Positions 34,104 through 43,170 of a DNA stretch of 64,000 bases are shown piece after piece. The stretch lies in the NCBI RefSeq assembly GCF_010499265.1, contig NZ_JAAGSC010000040.1:1-64000 (forward strand), read 5' to 3'. The notes beneath the pieces were generated by a model. The model searched no databases and had not been told where the DNA came from. It was given only the letters and a program-made list of their open reading frames with translations. Within the stretch, counting starts at the first letter, position 1. Each line of letters opens with the position of its first letter. Position numbers and translations under genes: made by a program. The stretch comes from Wenzhouxiangella limi. Its GTDB lineage: Bacteria; Pseudomonadota; Gammaproteobacteria; Xanthomonadales; Wenzhouxiangellaceae.

Positions 34104-35108
34104 ATGCGATTTTTGCTCTACAGCCTGATGCTCGCCGTTGCCCTGACCCTGGGGACGGGCGCGCGTGCTCAGCTGGGCGACATCGAGTCCGGGGAATCGC
34201 TGCAGACCGCCTCCTCTCAGTCCAGGCTCAGCCTGTTCGGTGCGCGCGACGCGGCGGGCCTGCCCGGGCCGCGGCCGCGCTTGACGATGTCGCTGCCGCT
34301 GCGAGGAGACAGCTTGCCGGCGGCCGACCAGGACCGGATGTTCTCCTGGTCGCTGGAAGCCTGGCAGCTCAACACGGCCAGCCTCGCCCACATCCAGTGC
34401 AACCGGCTCACCCCTTCGATTGATTCGTTTCTTGCCGAAGACTGCCGCTTTGTGGAAGACCCCGTGCCTCAGGGCTCGGTCAATCTGATGCGGGTCAGCG
34501 GGCAGTGGACGGCGGCACCGGGGCTGGATTTCAACGTCGGCGCGTTTTCCGCCCGCTCTGACGGCGGCGATGCGCTGCCGGCGGCAGAGACCATTCTGTT
34601 CCCTGGCGCTGATCCCCTGGCGGGGATGCGGACCGGCGAAGGGCTGGACGCGGGCGTGAGTTTCGGGATTGCCAACGAAAAGGTCGGGGATTTCCTGATC
34701 GGATTGCAGGTGGCGCGCTATCGGCAGCGCATGAGCCTGCTTGATCTTGGCCTCGACCAACAGCGTCTCGGCGCCCTGGCGGGCGGCGACCTCGAGCGCT
34801 ACGCCAATAGCGCCCAGCTGGCCCTCGGCTGGCGTCGCGGCCGGTTCAGCGGCGATCTGCTGGGCCAGACCCGCGACGTGCCGGTGTGGCTGGCGCCAGG
34901 CCAATATGGCCAGGCGATCCTGAATTCTTTCGATCTGGAGTTCTCCTGGCGCGCCGTGCGCAGCGCTTCGATTTCCATTGGCGTGAGCAATGTGCTCGAC
35001 GCGGCGCCGCGCAGCCTGGATGAACCTGCGCTCGACCCTGTTCTGGAAGATCCGATGGAGCAGATTTACGGTCGCATTCCCTACGTTCGCTACAAGCATG
35101 ACCTGTAA
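34104..35108 (+). CDS. Outer-membrane beta-barrel-like protein
   Basis: 334 residues with signal peptide MRFLLYSLMLAVALTLGTGARA. The mature part alternates amphipathic strands (LDFNVGAFSARSDGG, LDAGVSFGIANEKVGDFLIGLQVARYRQ, SAQLALGWRRGRFSGDLLGQ, FDLEFSWRAVRSASISIGVSNVLDAAPRS) and ends YGRIPYVRYKHDL, recalling the last strands of TonB-dependent or trypsin-like porin barrels. No plug domain is seen. Twelve bases upstream of another exported protein, so a pair. Confidence 0.65.
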   Translation: MRFLLYSLMLAVALTLGTGARAQLGDIESGESLQTASSQSRLSLFGARDAAGLPGPRPRLTMSLPLRGDSLPAADQDRMFSWSLEAWQLNTASLAHIQCNRLTPSIDSFLAEDCRFVEDPVPQGSVNLMRVSGQWTAAPGLDFNVGAFSARSDGGDALPAAETILFPGADPLAGMRTGEGLDAGVSFGIANEKVGDFLIGLQVARYRQRMSLLDLGLDQQRLGALAGGDLERYANSAQLALGWRRGRFSGDLLGQTRDVPVWLAPGQYGQAILNSFDLEFSWRAVRSASISIGVSNVLDAAPRSLDEPALDPVLEDPMEQIYGRIPYVRYKHDL

Positions 35109-35120
35109 ACCGATCTGACC

Positions 35121-35657
35121 ATGAGTTTCCACGCCGCTGTAAGGGTTGCAGCTTTCGCGCTGGCGCTGATCGCGCCTGTGGCGCAGGCCAACGATTTCTC
35201 CACCCTGGAAGAGCGCATGACCGGCCGGGAATTCCGCGATGCCGGGCTGCACAAACTCACCGAACAAGAGCTGGAGAATCTCAATCGATGGATCCAGTTG
35301 CGTTCGCTGGCCGAAGGTGAGCTCCCCGATTGGGCTGAAGACGCGTCATCGGCAAGCTCGGCAGAGCCTGGCGCCGAAGCCGCGGCCGGTTCAGCCGCCT
35401 CGGGAGATAACCGGGGCTTGCCGGGCGGTGAGCGGACCGAGATCAATAGCCGGCTGCTGGGGAATTTCAGCGGCTGGAGCGGAGACGATCTGTTCGAGCT
35501 GGAAAACGGCATGGTATGGCAGCAGGCCGAGTCTGGAACATTCTCGGTGTCGGACATTGAAAATCCGCAGGTCCTGATTCGGCCCGGGATGTTCGGGTCC
35601 TGGCAGTTGCAGGTTGAGGGCTACAACACCCGCGTTCGGGTTCGTCGCGTTCGCTAG
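35121..35657 (+). CDS. Exported protein of unknown function
   Basis: 178 residues with a signal peptide ending VAQA. A helical segment (TLEERMTGREFRDAGLHKLTEQELENLNRWIQLR) resembles a motif seen in secreted proteins of Xanthomonadales, where it precedes a disordered linker (SSASSAEPGAEAAAGSAAS here) and a small C-terminal beta domain (RLLGNFSGWSGDDLFELENGMVWQQ ... IRPGMFGSWQLQVEGYNTRVRVRRV), possibly SH3-like. No catalytic residues recognised. Confidence 0.65.
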   Translation: MSFHAAVRVAAFALALIAPVAQANDFSTLEERMTGREFRDAGLHKLTEQELENLNRWIQLRSLAEGELPDWAEDASSASSAEPGAEAAAGSAASGDNRGLPGGERTEINSRLLGNFSGWSGDDLFELENGMVWQQAESGTFSVSDIENPQVLIRPGMFGSWQLQVEGYNTRVRVRRVR

Positions 35658-35680
35658 CAAACCTTAAGCTGGCTGCAGGG

Positions 35681-36034
35681 TTAGTCTTGTTCCGGTGGCG
35701 GCCGGTTACGCGGCAGCCTCAGCCAGATCAGCCAGCCGCGGCCCACCGAATACAGCACCACACCGACCGGCAGCGCGATCAGCGCAGCGATCGGCGGCGG
35801 AAAAAACCAGCCCTGGGGCGGTGCGCCCCACCACCAGATCGCCCCGAACACCAACAAGCCCAGCGCCAGGTAGGTGGTGTTGGCGGCGCGATCGGCATGG
35901 CGCTGCCAGCGGTTGCGCGCCAGACGGTTGCGATCCCGGGCTGAGAGTTTTCCCACCGGTGTATCGCAGTGCGGACAGGTTTTGGCCAGCGAAGACATGC
36001 GCTGGCCGCAGTTGGGACATCGGACAATAGCCAT
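35681..36034 (-). CDS. Zinc-ribbon membrane protein
   Basis: 117 residues with CPNC and CPHC about ten residues apart at the N-terminus (zinc ribbon), a basic stretch (KLSARDRNRLARNRWQRHADRA) and two transmembrane helices (TTYLALGLLVFGAIWWW and PPPIAALIALPVGVVLYSVG). An ATG at 36040 would add two residues. Same general layout as the small protein at 20381 but not similar in sequence. Function unknown. Confidence 0.65.
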   Translation of the reverse strand: MAIVRCPNCGQRMSSLAKTCPHCDTPVGKLSARDRNRLARNRWQRHADRAANTTYLALGLLVFGAIWWWGAPPQGWFFPPPIAALIALPVGVVLYSVGRGWLIWLRLPRNRPPPEQD

Positions 36035-36080
36035 GCCCATAGCCTAGCGCAGGACGATCCGGCGTGCTGGAGCGGGACGA

Positions 36081-37382
36081 TTACCCAGCCGGAGCGGAGC
36101 GCTCCAGATCCGGAAAGAATTCGACCGTCACGGCCAGACCACCGCCGCTGCGATTGCGAAAGCGCAGGCGCCAGCCATACAGATCGCACAGGCGTTTGAC
36201 GATGGACAGGCCCAGGCCCGATCCCTTCGAGCCGGCCGTTTGCCGACCGCGGAAATGGCGGTCGAAGACGTGTGGCAGCTCCTCCTCGGCGATACCTGGT
36301 CCGGTATCGAGTATGCGCACCTGACCGCGCTCCACCTCGACCCGTACTTCGCCCTCGGTGGTGTAGCGCACGGCGTTGCCGACCAGGTTGCCCAGTACCA
36401 CCGCGATTACCGCCTCAGGCGCAATCACGCTGAGCTTCTGATGAACGTTGAGCGTGAGCTTGAGCGGACGTTCGCCAACCAGCGGCCGGTAATTGGCCAC
36501 TACTTGCCTGGCGACCTTGCCGACGTCCTGACCCGACAGGTCACCGCCGCGATCGCGCACCGCGCGAACCAGGTGCAGCAAGGCGGTGGTGATGTCGGTG
36601 GACTGGCGAGCTGCCCGGGCGATGCGCAGCAGGCGTTCGCGGTTGCGGTCGGACAGGTCGGGCTGGGCCAACATCAGTTCCGTGGCCCCCGAGATGACCG
36701 CCAGGGGCGTGCGCAGTTCGTGCGACACGTCGGCGTTGAACGCCTGGTCGCGTTCGACCAGTTCATGCAGGCGGGCCGCATAGGCGTCCAGCGCAGCCGC
36801 CAGCTGACCGACTTCGTCATCCGGGAAATGCTGCTTCAGCGAGGCGGGTGGTGCGTGCTCGTCCAGCGATTCCAGCCTTCGCGCCAGCTCCGTGACCGGG
36901 GCCAGCACCCGCCCCGAAGACCAGATTCCCAGCGCCAGCGACAGCAGCGAGAAGAAGATCACGACCGCGATCAGCGCCCACACCAGGCGCCGCAGCAGCT
37001 CCCGGTTTTCCGACACGTCGTAGGTCAGAAAAACCCAAAAATCCTCGTCCTTGCGCACCGCGGCCTTGTAGTGGGCCTCGTTGGTGCGCACGTCGTGTAC
37101 GCCGCTTGGCAGGGCGCGAAAGGGCTCGGGCACGATATCGGCGCGATCGGGGCGGGTGACGTAGCCCTGCAGGCGGGTGTAGAACGGCTCGACCAGGGTG
37201 GGATCGCGGCGCAGGTCGCTGATGTACTGGTCAACCTCATCGGCCAGCGTGTTGGCGATCAGGGCGTCTTCGAGCCAGTTCTGCAAAAACAGGGCGGCAC
37301 CGGCAAACAGCACGCTCAGCAGCGTGCCGAAAACCAGGAAAGACAGGATCAGTCGGCTTCTAAGCCGACGACGAAACTTCAT
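36081..37382 (-). CDS. Sensor histidine kinase, two-component system
   Basis: 433 residues. The first transmembrane helix (RLILSFLVFGTLLSVLFAGAALFLQ) is followed by a periplasmic sensor of about 120 residues, a second helix (LLRRLVWALIAVVIFFSLLSLALGIW) and a HAMP linker. The phosphoacceptor helix FNADVSHELRTPLAVISG and the ATPase boxes N (LGNLVGNAVRYT), G1 (ILDTGPGI) and G2 (KGSGLGLSIVKRL) come next. It is co-transcribed with and overlaps the response regulator by 23 bases. The sensor resembles QseC-like kinases in size, but the stimulus cannot be read from sequence. Confidence 0.93.
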   Translation of the reverse strand: MKFRRRLRSRLILSFLVFGTLLSVLFAGAALFLQNWLEDALIANTLADEVDQYISDLRRDPTLVEPFYTRLQGYVTRPDRADIVPEPFRALPSGVHDVRTNEAHYKAAVRKDEDFWVFLTYDVSENRELLRRLVWALIAVVIFFSLLSLALGIWSSGRVLAPVTELARRLESLDEHAPPASLKQHFPDDEVGQLAAALDAYAARLHELVERDQAFNADVSHELRTPLAVISGATELMLAQPDLSDRNRERLLRIARAARQSTDITTALLHLVRAVRDRGGDLSGQDVGKVARQVVANYRPLVGERPLKLTLNVHQKLSVIAPEAVIAVVLGNLVGNAVRYTTEGEVRVEVERGQVRILDTGPGIAEEELPHVFDRHFRGRQTAGSKGSGLGLSIVKRLCDLYGWRLRFRNRSGGGLAVTVEFFPDLERSAPAG

Positions 37383-38052
37383 CTGGCGGAGCAAGGCAGT
37401 AACCAATGCCGTGCCGGGTGTTGATCAGCGGCACCTTGAAAGGCTTGTCGATGGCCGCGCGCAGGGTATGGATATGCACACGCAGGCTGTCGCTGTCCGG
37501 GAGTTCCTCGCCCCAGACGTGGTGTTCGAGTTCCCGACGGGTGACGACTGCCGGTGAGGCGCTCATCAGTTTCTCCAGCAGCTTCAGCCCGATGGGATTC
37601 AGGTCGAGTTTCTTGCCGGCTCGCCGCACCGTGTAGGTTTCCAGGTTGTATTCGAGGTCTGCAACCTTGAGCTCACGTGGCTTGATACGCTGTCCGCGGC
37701 GCTCCAGCACTTCCAGGCGGGCTTCCACTTCGCGCAACTCGAACGGCTTGACGAGGTAGTCATCGGCCCCGGAGTCAAAGCCGGCCAGCTTGTCGTCGAG
37801 CTGATCGCGCGCAGTCAGCATCAGCACGGGCGTACCCTTGCGCGCTTCCTCGCGCAGCTTGCGGCAGACCTCGAGGCCGTCCATGCCAGGCAGGGCGAGA
37901 TCCAGAACGATGGCATCGAAGTCGTTGACGATGGCCAGGTGCAGGCCGGTGACGCCGTCATAGGCGTAATCGACTTCGTGTTCTCGGTCGTTCAGGAAAT
38001 CGCCAAGATTGGCGGCGATGTCCCGATTGTCTTCGATGATCAGGATGCGCAT
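37360..38052 (-). CDS. OmpR/PhoB-family response regulator
   Basis: 230 residues. Receiver: acidic pair in RILIIEDN, phosphoacceptor Asp in AIVLDLALPGMDG, switch Thr in LMLTARD and Lys in DDYLVKPFELREV. Winged-helix output: LDLNPIGLKLLEKLMSASPAVVTRRELEHHVWGEELPDSDSLRVHIHTLRAAIDKPF. ATG at 38052 places the receiver strand at the N-terminus. A terminator-like hairpin lies only 25-57 bases upstream, so its own promoter must be very close to or within the hairpin. Confidence 0.94.
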   Translation of the reverse strand: MRILIIEDNRDIAANLGDFLNDREHEVDYAYDGVTGLHLAIVNDFDAIVLDLALPGMDGLEVCRKLREEARKGTPVLMLTARDQLDDKLAGFDSGADDYLVKPFELREVEARLEVLERRGQRIKPRELKVADLEYNLETYTVRRAGKKLDLNPIGLKLLEKLMSASPAVVTRRELEHHVWGEELPDSDSLRVHIHTLRAAIDKPFKVPLINTRHGIGYCLAPPDEVSSSA

Positions 38053-38076
38053 TGCGGCGAGAAGACTCCTGGCAGG

Positions 38077-38109
38077 AAAAAGACCCGGGCGAGGGCAGGT
38101 GCCCGGGTC
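38077..38109 (-). terminator. Rho-independent terminator after pilT-pilU
   Basis: On the minus strand GACCCGGGC-10-base loop-GCCCGGGTC is followed by TTTTT. It lies between pilU and the response regulator, so it separates the two units or attenuates read-through into the regulator. Confidence 0.75.
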
Positions 38110-38221
38110 CATGGGGCCCTGTGACACTGGTACAAACACACGGAGCGATGTATTTATCGCCAGCCTCTGAATGTTAAAGCGCTCACGGTTAAACCCCGGT
38201 TAATCGCTGCGCAAGTGGCGG

Positions 38222-39358
38222 TTATCTGAGCGAGCGGCCGTCATCTACCAGATTGAGGTCGTTAAGTTTGCCGCTGAGTGAATCGGTATCTGCGCCCTCG
38301 CTGAGCTTGACCGTCAGTCGCAGATCGTTGGCCGAGTCGGCGTGGCGCAGCGCGTCTTCGTAGGTGATCAGGCCCTGCTGGTACATGCTGAACAGGCTTT
38401 GGTCAAAGGTGATCATGCCGTGGTGTTGCGAGTCCTTCATGATCTTTTTCAGCTCTTCGAGCTTGCCTTTGCGGATTTTTTCCTGAACCAGCGGGGAGTT
38501 GATCAGAATCTCCACGGCCACGTGCCGGCGGCCGCCATCGATGGAGGGAATCAGTTGCTGGGCGATAATGGCCTTGAGGTTGAAAGACAGGTCCAGCAGG
38601 ATCTGATGATGCCGGTCTTCCGGAAAAAAGTGCAGGATCCGGTCCATGGCCTGGTTTGCGTTGTTGGCGTGCAGCGTGGTCAGGCAGAGGTGGCCGGTTT
38701 CGGCGAAGGTGATGGCGTGCTGCATGGACTCGCGGGTGCGGACCTCGCCGATCATGATCACGTCGGGCGCCTGGCGCAGGGTGTTGCGTAGCGCCATCTC
38801 GAAAGAGGCCGTGTCGATGCCGACCTCGCGTTGCGTCACCAGGCACTTGCGGTGCTTGTGCACGTATTCGATCGGGTCCTCCACCGAAATGATGTGACCG
38901 GTGGAGTTGCAGTTGCGGTGCCCCACCATGGCCGCCAGCGTGGTCGACTTGCCGGTCCCCGTGGCACCGCACAGAAAAATGATGCCGCGCTTGGCCATGG
39001 ACAGTTCGGCCAGCGAGTCCGGCAGGTCGAGTTCCTCGAAAGAAGGGATTCTGGTCTCGATGCGGCGGCAGACGATCCCGATGCTGTTGCGCTGGTAGAA
39101 GGCGCTGACCCTGAACCGGGCCGCCCCCTCCAGCGAAATGGCGAACTGGCACTCGCGGGTGGTCCGGAACTCCTCGCGCTGGTTTTCGCGCATGATGCCG
39201 TGAACGATGCTCGAGACCTCTTCGTGCGTCAGTGCTTCTCTTCCGATGGGCTTGATCTTGCCGTTGATTTTCAGGCACGGCGGGGCGCCGACGGTGACAA
39301 AAAGGTCCGAGCCTTCGGCGTCGTGGAGCTGGCGGAGCCAGTCGCGTATATCGTTCAT
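38222..39358 (-). CDS. pilU: Type IV pilus retraction ATPase PilU
   Basis: 378-residue PilT-like hexameric ATPase that assists retraction, cytoplasmic at the pilus base. The N-terminal PAS-like part has GSDLFVTVGAPPCLKINGKI. Walker A is GATGTGKSTTLAAMV, the Asp box HIISVEDPIEYVH and Walker B DVIMIGEVRTRESM, with the His box TGHLCLTTLHANNANQAM. The C-terminal extension with long charged helices (ITYEDALRHADSANDLRL) is longer than PilT and typical for PilU. Encoded 40 bases after pilT. Confidence 0.94.
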   Translation of the reverse strand: MNDIRDWLRQLHDAEGSDLFVTVGAPPCLKINGKIKPIGREALTHEEVSSIVHGIMRENQREEFRTTRECQFAISLEGAARFRVSAFYQRNSIGIVCRRIETRIPSFEELDLPDSLAELSMAKRGIIFLCGATGTGKSTTLAAMVGHRNCNSTGHIISVEDPIEYVHKHRKCLVTQREVGIDTASFEMALRNTLRQAPDVIMIGEVRTRESMQHAITFAETGHLCLTTLHANNANQAMDRILHFFPEDRHHQILLDLSFNLKAIIAQQLIPSIDGGRRHVAVEILINSPLVQEKIRKGKLEELKKIMKDSQHHGMITFDQSLFSMYQQGLITYEDALRHADSANDLRLTVKLSEGADTDSLSGKLNDLNLVDDGRSLR

Positions 39359-39398
39359 GTCTTGCTCCCGCTAAATCGGGTGGATCGAGTCAATCGAA

Positions 39399-40436
39399 TC
39401 AGGCCAGCGCCTGCTTGTTCTGGGCCTTGCGCACGGCCTCCTGCTTGGCCACAACGCCGCGCCGAACCAGGTCGATCAAGCATTGATCCAGCGTCGTCAT
39501 GCCGACGTTCTGTCCGGTCTGGATGGCCGAGTACATCTGCGCCACCTTGTCTTCGCGGATCAGGTTGCGGATCGCCGGCGTGGCGACCATGATCTCGTGC
39601 GCGCCCACGCGACCGCCGCCGATGCGTTTCAGGAGGGTTTGCGAGATGACCGCCCGCAGCGATTCTGACAGCATCGAGCGCACGACCGGCTTCTCGTCGC
39701 CGGGGAAGACGTCGATGATGCGGTCAATGGTCTTGGGCGCCGAGGAAGTATGCAGGGTGCCGAAGACCAGGTGGCCCGTTTCGGCGGCGGTCAGCGCCAG
39801 GCGCACGGTCTCGATATCGCGCAGCTCGCCGACCAGGATGATGTCGGGGTCTTCACGCAGGGCCGAGCGCAGGGCCTGGTTGAAGCCATGGGTGTCGCGC
39901 TTGACCTCGCGCTGGTTGATCAGGCAGCGCTGCGGGGTGTGAATGAATTCGATCGGATCCTCGATGGTCAGGATGTGGCCGCTCTCGGTCTTGTTGAGGT
40001 GATCGATCATGGCCGCCAGGGTCGTGGACTTGCCAGATCCGGTCGGCCCGGTCACGAGCACCAGCCCGCGGGGCACGTTGATGATGTCCCGGAACACCGC
40101 CGGTGCGTTGATGTCTTCCAGCGTCCAGATGTCGTTGGGAATGACGCGGAACGCCGCCCCCAGACCCCGGTGCTGGTTGAATGCGTTGACGCGAAAACGC
40201 GCCATGCCCGGCACGGAGTAGGAAAAGTCGACTTCCAGATTGGCCTCGTAATCGCGCCGCTGGTTATCGTTCATGGTCGAATAGATCAGGTCGGCCATGG
40301 ACTTGTTGTCGATCGGCGGGGTATTGATCCGGTGGATGTCGCCGTCGACACGGATCATGGGCGGGAGTCCGGCCGAAATGTGAAGATCCGAGGCCTTGCT
40401 CTTGACGGTGAAGGCGAGCAGTTCGGTGATGTCCAT
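39399..40436 (-). CDS. pilT: Type IV pilus twitching ATPase PilT
   Basis: 345-residue retraction motor. KASDLHISAGLPPMIRVDGDI, Walker A GPTGSGKSTTLAAMIDHL, HILTIEDPIEFIH, Walker B DIILVGELRDIETVRLA, TGHLVFGTLHTSSAPKTIDRIID, and the C-terminal AIRNLIREDKVAQMYS helix (the AIRNLIRE motif needed for retraction in PilT) are all intact. ATG at 40436 gives the normal MDITELL start. Divergent from yggS. Confidence 0.96.
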   Translation of the reverse strand: MDITELLAFTVKSKASDLHISAGLPPMIRVDGDIHRINTPPIDNKSMADLIYSTMNDNQRRDYEANLEVDFSYSVPGMARFRVNAFNQHRGLGAAFRVIPNDIWTLEDINAPAVFRDIINVPRGLVLVTGPTGSGKSTTLAAMIDHLNKTESGHILTIEDPIEFIHTPQRCLINQREVKRDTHGFNQALRSALREDPDIILVGELRDIETVRLALTAAETGHLVFGTLHTSSAPKTIDRIIDVFPGDEKPVVRSMLSESLRAVISQTLLKRIGGGRVGAHEIMVATPAIRNLIREDKVAQMYSAIQTGQNVGMTTLDQCLIDLVRRGVVAKQEAVRKAQNKQALA

Positions 40437-40577
40437 GGCGCGTGTCCCCGTGAATCGATCGCTTGCAAAGACTGCCGACGGCAAGGTCCAGAATACCACG
40501 CGCATGGCGCGCATTCCTCGACCACCTACGACCTGACTGGCATACTAGCCCACCAAACGCGAAAAAGCACACACTGG

Positions 40578-41252
40578 ATGACACGCTTTCACCAAGTCAC
40601 CGAGCGAATGGAAGTAGCTGCGGCGTCGGCAAGACGACCGATATCGGAACTCCGCCTGCTGGCCGTAAGCAAAAAACAGCCGATCGAGCGTATTCGCTCA
40701 CTCGCCGAAGAGGGGCAGACCAGCTTTGGCGAGAACTATGTCGACGAGGCCGTCGCCAAGATGGATGAGCTCGCTGACCTCGCTCTTGAGTGGCATTTCA
40801 TCGGCCCGATCCAGTCCAACAAGACCCGAACGCTGGTCGAGCGCTTCGACTGGGTTCAGAGCGTTGATCGCATCAAGATCGTGCGGCGCCTGAATGATCA
40901 GCATCCGGGCAACCGGCCCGCCCTGAACGTGCTGCTCCAGGTCAACCTCGACGGCGAAGCGCAGAAGGCCGGCTGCGCGCCCGAGGCCATCGCAAGCCTG
41001 GCCGAGGCGGTCGCTGCGGCCGAGCATTTAATTCTGCGCGGTCTGATGGCCATTCCGGCCCCGCGCGACGATCCGCAGGCCCAGGCGGATGTCTTCGGGC
41101 GCCTGCGCGGCTATTTCGATGAGCTGGCCGCGGCTTATCCTTCGGTGGATACGCTCTCGGCCGGCATGTCGGCTGACCTCGAGGCCGCCATCGCCGCCGG
41201 CAGTACGATGATCCGCGTGGGCACCGACCTGTTCGGGCCCCGACCGGAATGA
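40578..41252 (+). CDS. yggS: PLP homeostasis protein YggS
   Basis: 224-residue PLP-binding protein of the PROSC/YggS family. The PLP lysine is in LLAVSKKQPIERI, followed by SFGENYVDEAVAKMD, WHFIGPIQSNKTR, VQSVDRIKIVRRLN and LSAGMSADLEAAIAAGSTMIRVGTDLFG. It is the single-domain barrel form, thought to buffer free PLP. Situated before proC, a very common arrangement. Confidence 0.95.
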   Translation: MTRFHQVTERMEVAAASARRPISELRLLAVSKKQPIERIRSLAEEGQTSFGENYVDEAVAKMDELADLALEWHFIGPIQSNKTRTLVERFDWVQSVDRIKIVRRLNDQHPGNRPALNVLLQVNLDGEAQKAGCAPEAIASLAEAVAAAEHLILRGLMAIPAPRDDPQAQADVFGRLRGYFDELAAAYPSVDTLSAGMSADLEAAIAAGSTMIRVGTDLFGPRPE

Positions 41253-41280
41253 TGGCCTGCCCGGCACTACAATAGCGGAT

Positions 41281-42093
41281 ATGAACTCGATTTCCATTGC
41301 CTTTATCGGCGGCGGTAACATGGCCCGGGCCCTGATCGGCGGCCTGTGTCGCGGCGGCCACCCGCCCGCGGCCATCCATGTGGCCGAACCCGCTGCCGCG
41401 GCCCGCGAACGGCTCGCGGCCGACCATGGGGTGCAGGTGACCTCGAACAACAGCCACGCGGCGGCCGGTGCCGAGGTCATCGTGCTGGCGGTCAAGCCGC
41501 AGGTCATGGACGGCGTGCTGCGCGAGCTTCGATCGGCGCTGCAACCCGGCGCGCTGGTCATCAGCGTGGCTGCCGGGGTCACCCTGGCGAGCCTTCGGCG
41601 AGGTCTGGGAGACGCAGCCCGGCTGGTCCGGGCCATGCCCAACACCCCGGCACTGTTTGGGGCCGGCATGACCGGTCTGGTCGCCGCCGACGGCGTCGAG
41701 CCAGACGATCGGGCGCGGGCGGATCGGGTGCTTGAGAGCGCCGGTGAGACCGTCTGGCTGGATGACGAGGCCCTGATGGACGTGGTCACAGCCGTATCCG
41801 GCTCCGGGCCCGCGTATTTCTTTGCTCTGGCGGAGCAGCTTGCACTGGCCGGCGAGCGCGCCGGCCTGGCACCGGCCGTGGCCGCGAAGCTGGCGCGCCA
41901 GACCGCCTTTGGTGCCGGCACCATGCTGTCCCGGGCCGAGCAGTCGGCCGGCCAGCTGCGCGAACAGGTGACATCGCCCGGTGGCACCACCGAGGCGGCG
42001 TTGACTGCCTTGTCCGCCGGCGGTTTCGAAGACCTGATCGAGCAGGCCGTCAGCGCGGCAGTGCGACGCGGTCGTGAACTGGGAGAAGACTGA
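41281..42093 (+). CDS. proC: Pyrroline-5-carboxylate reductase
   Basis: 270 residues. Last step of proline synthesis, reducing pyrroline-5-carboxylate with NAD(P)H. Rossmann motif IAFIGGGNMARALIGGL, VLAVKPQVM, RAMPNTPALFGAGMTGL, and the dimerisation and substrate domain VTAVSGSGPAYFFALAEQL and VTSPGGTTEAAL. Two bases separate its stop from yggT. Confidence 0.96.
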   Translation: MNSISIAFIGGGNMARALIGGLCRGGHPPAAIHVAEPAAAARERLAADHGVQVTSNNSHAAAGAEVIVLAVKPQVMDGVLRELRSALQPGALVISVAAGVTLASLRRGLGDAARLVRAMPNTPALFGAGMTGLVAADGVEPDDRARADRVLESAGETVWLDDEALMDVVTAVSGSGPAYFFALAEQLALAGERAGLAPAVAAKLARQTAFGAGTMLSRAEQSAGQLREQVTSPGGTTEAALTALSAGGFEDLIEQAVSAAVRRGRELGED

Positions 42094-42095
42094 TC

Positions 42096-42635
42096 ATGGG
42101 CTCCCCCACCAGTGCGTTTTCGTTTCTGATCGAGACGGTCATCCACCTCTACCTGGTGGTGATACTGCTGCGGGTGCTGCTCGAAGCGGCCCGAGCGGAC
42201 TTCTACAACCCGATCGTGCAGGTGCTGGTTCGTCTGACCGACCCGCTGTTGCGCCCGCTGGGCAAGCTCATTCCCAACGTCGGCCGTCTCAATCTTTCGG
42301 CGGTGGTGCTGCTCTATGTGATCCAGCTGATCGGACTGTTCATCCTGATGCTCCTGTCGGGCCGGCCACCAGATCCTCTGCTGCTGGCCCTGCTCGCCGT
42401 CATGCGGCTGGTGAGAATGGTGCTGGTGCTTTACATGATCCTGATTCTGGTCGGGGTGATCCTGTCCTGGGTCGGTCACGGCGTACGTCATCCCATCGTG
42501 CCGCTGATTTTTCAGCTGACCGAACCGGTGCTGGCGCCCATTCGCCGAGTCCTGCCCAACCTGGGCGGGCTCGATCTGTCGCCGCTGGTGGCCATCATCG
42601 GCATCCAGTTCCTGATCATCCTGCTGGGTGTTTGA
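42096..42635 (+). CDS. yggT: YggT-family membrane protein
   Basis: 179 residues with two YggT repeats: each has a helix pair around FYNPIVQVLVRLTDPLLRPLGKLIPNVGRLNLS and HPIVPLIFQLTEPVLAPIRRVLPNLGGLDLSPL. About four to five transmembrane helices. The family affects membrane and ion homeostasis; mechanism not known. It belongs to the yggS-proC-yggT operon. Confidence 0.93.
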   Translation: MGSPTSAFSFLIETVIHLYLVVILLRVLLEAARADFYNPIVQVLVRLTDPLLRPLGKLIPNVGRLNLSAVVLLYVIQLIGLFILMLLSGRPPDPLLLALLAVMRLVRMVLVLYMILILVGVILSWVGHGVRHPIVPLIFQLTEPVLAPIRRVLPNLGGLDLSPLVAIIGIQFLIILLGV

Positions 42636-42708
42636 CGTGCAAGCCGATCGCCGCTGCACCGGTCCTTCGGTCCGACACCCCCATCCATCCCAGGTCACGA
42701 TCCATGCC

Positions 42709-43170
42709 ATGGCCGCGAACCCCAGAAGACTGCTGATAACGCTTTTGCTGGTCGTGGCGGCCGTGGGGTCGTTGCCCCACGCCGTGGCCCAGCAGGCCGA
42801 GGACCTGGGCGATTATCGGGTGCACTACAGCGCGATCAATACCAGCCAGCTCAGCCCGGAAGTGGCCCGGGCTTTCGGTATCCAGCGCTCGACCTCGCGC
42901 GCCCTGCTCAACCTGGCGGTGCTGCGCAAGCGCGATGACGCGATGAATGAACCGACGCGCGCGCGTATCCAGGTCGAGGCGGTCAATATCGCCGGCCAGC
43001 GCCGGGATATCGAGATGCGTGAAGTGACCGAGCAGGATGCGATTTATTACATCGGCACCTTCCGGATTCACAACGAAGAGCGGGTCACCTTTCAGATTGA
43101 GGTGGATCCCGACGACTCGTCCGAGCCGGCGTCCAGCTTTCGCTTTCAGCAGCAGTTTTTCGTCTACTGA
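42709..43170 (+). CDS. DUF4426 periplasmic protein
   Basis: 153 residues with a signal peptide (LLITLLLVVAAVGSLPHAVA). DLGDYRVHYSAINTSQLSPEVARAFGIQRSTSRALLNLAVL, and later VTFQIEVDPDDSSEPASSFRFQQQFF, match the DUF4426 family, a beta-rich secreted protein found next to yggT in Gammaproteobacteria. I chose the ATG at 42709, which starts the signal peptide; the frame is open further upstream within yggT. Confidence 0.85.
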   Translation: MAANPRRLLITLLLVVAAVGSLPHAVAQQAEDLGDYRVHYSAINTSQLSPEVARAFGIQRSTSRALLNLAVLRKRDDAMNEPTRARIQVEAVNIAGQRRDIEMREVTEQDAIYYIGTFRIHNEERVTFQIEVDPDDSSEPASSFRFQQQFFVY

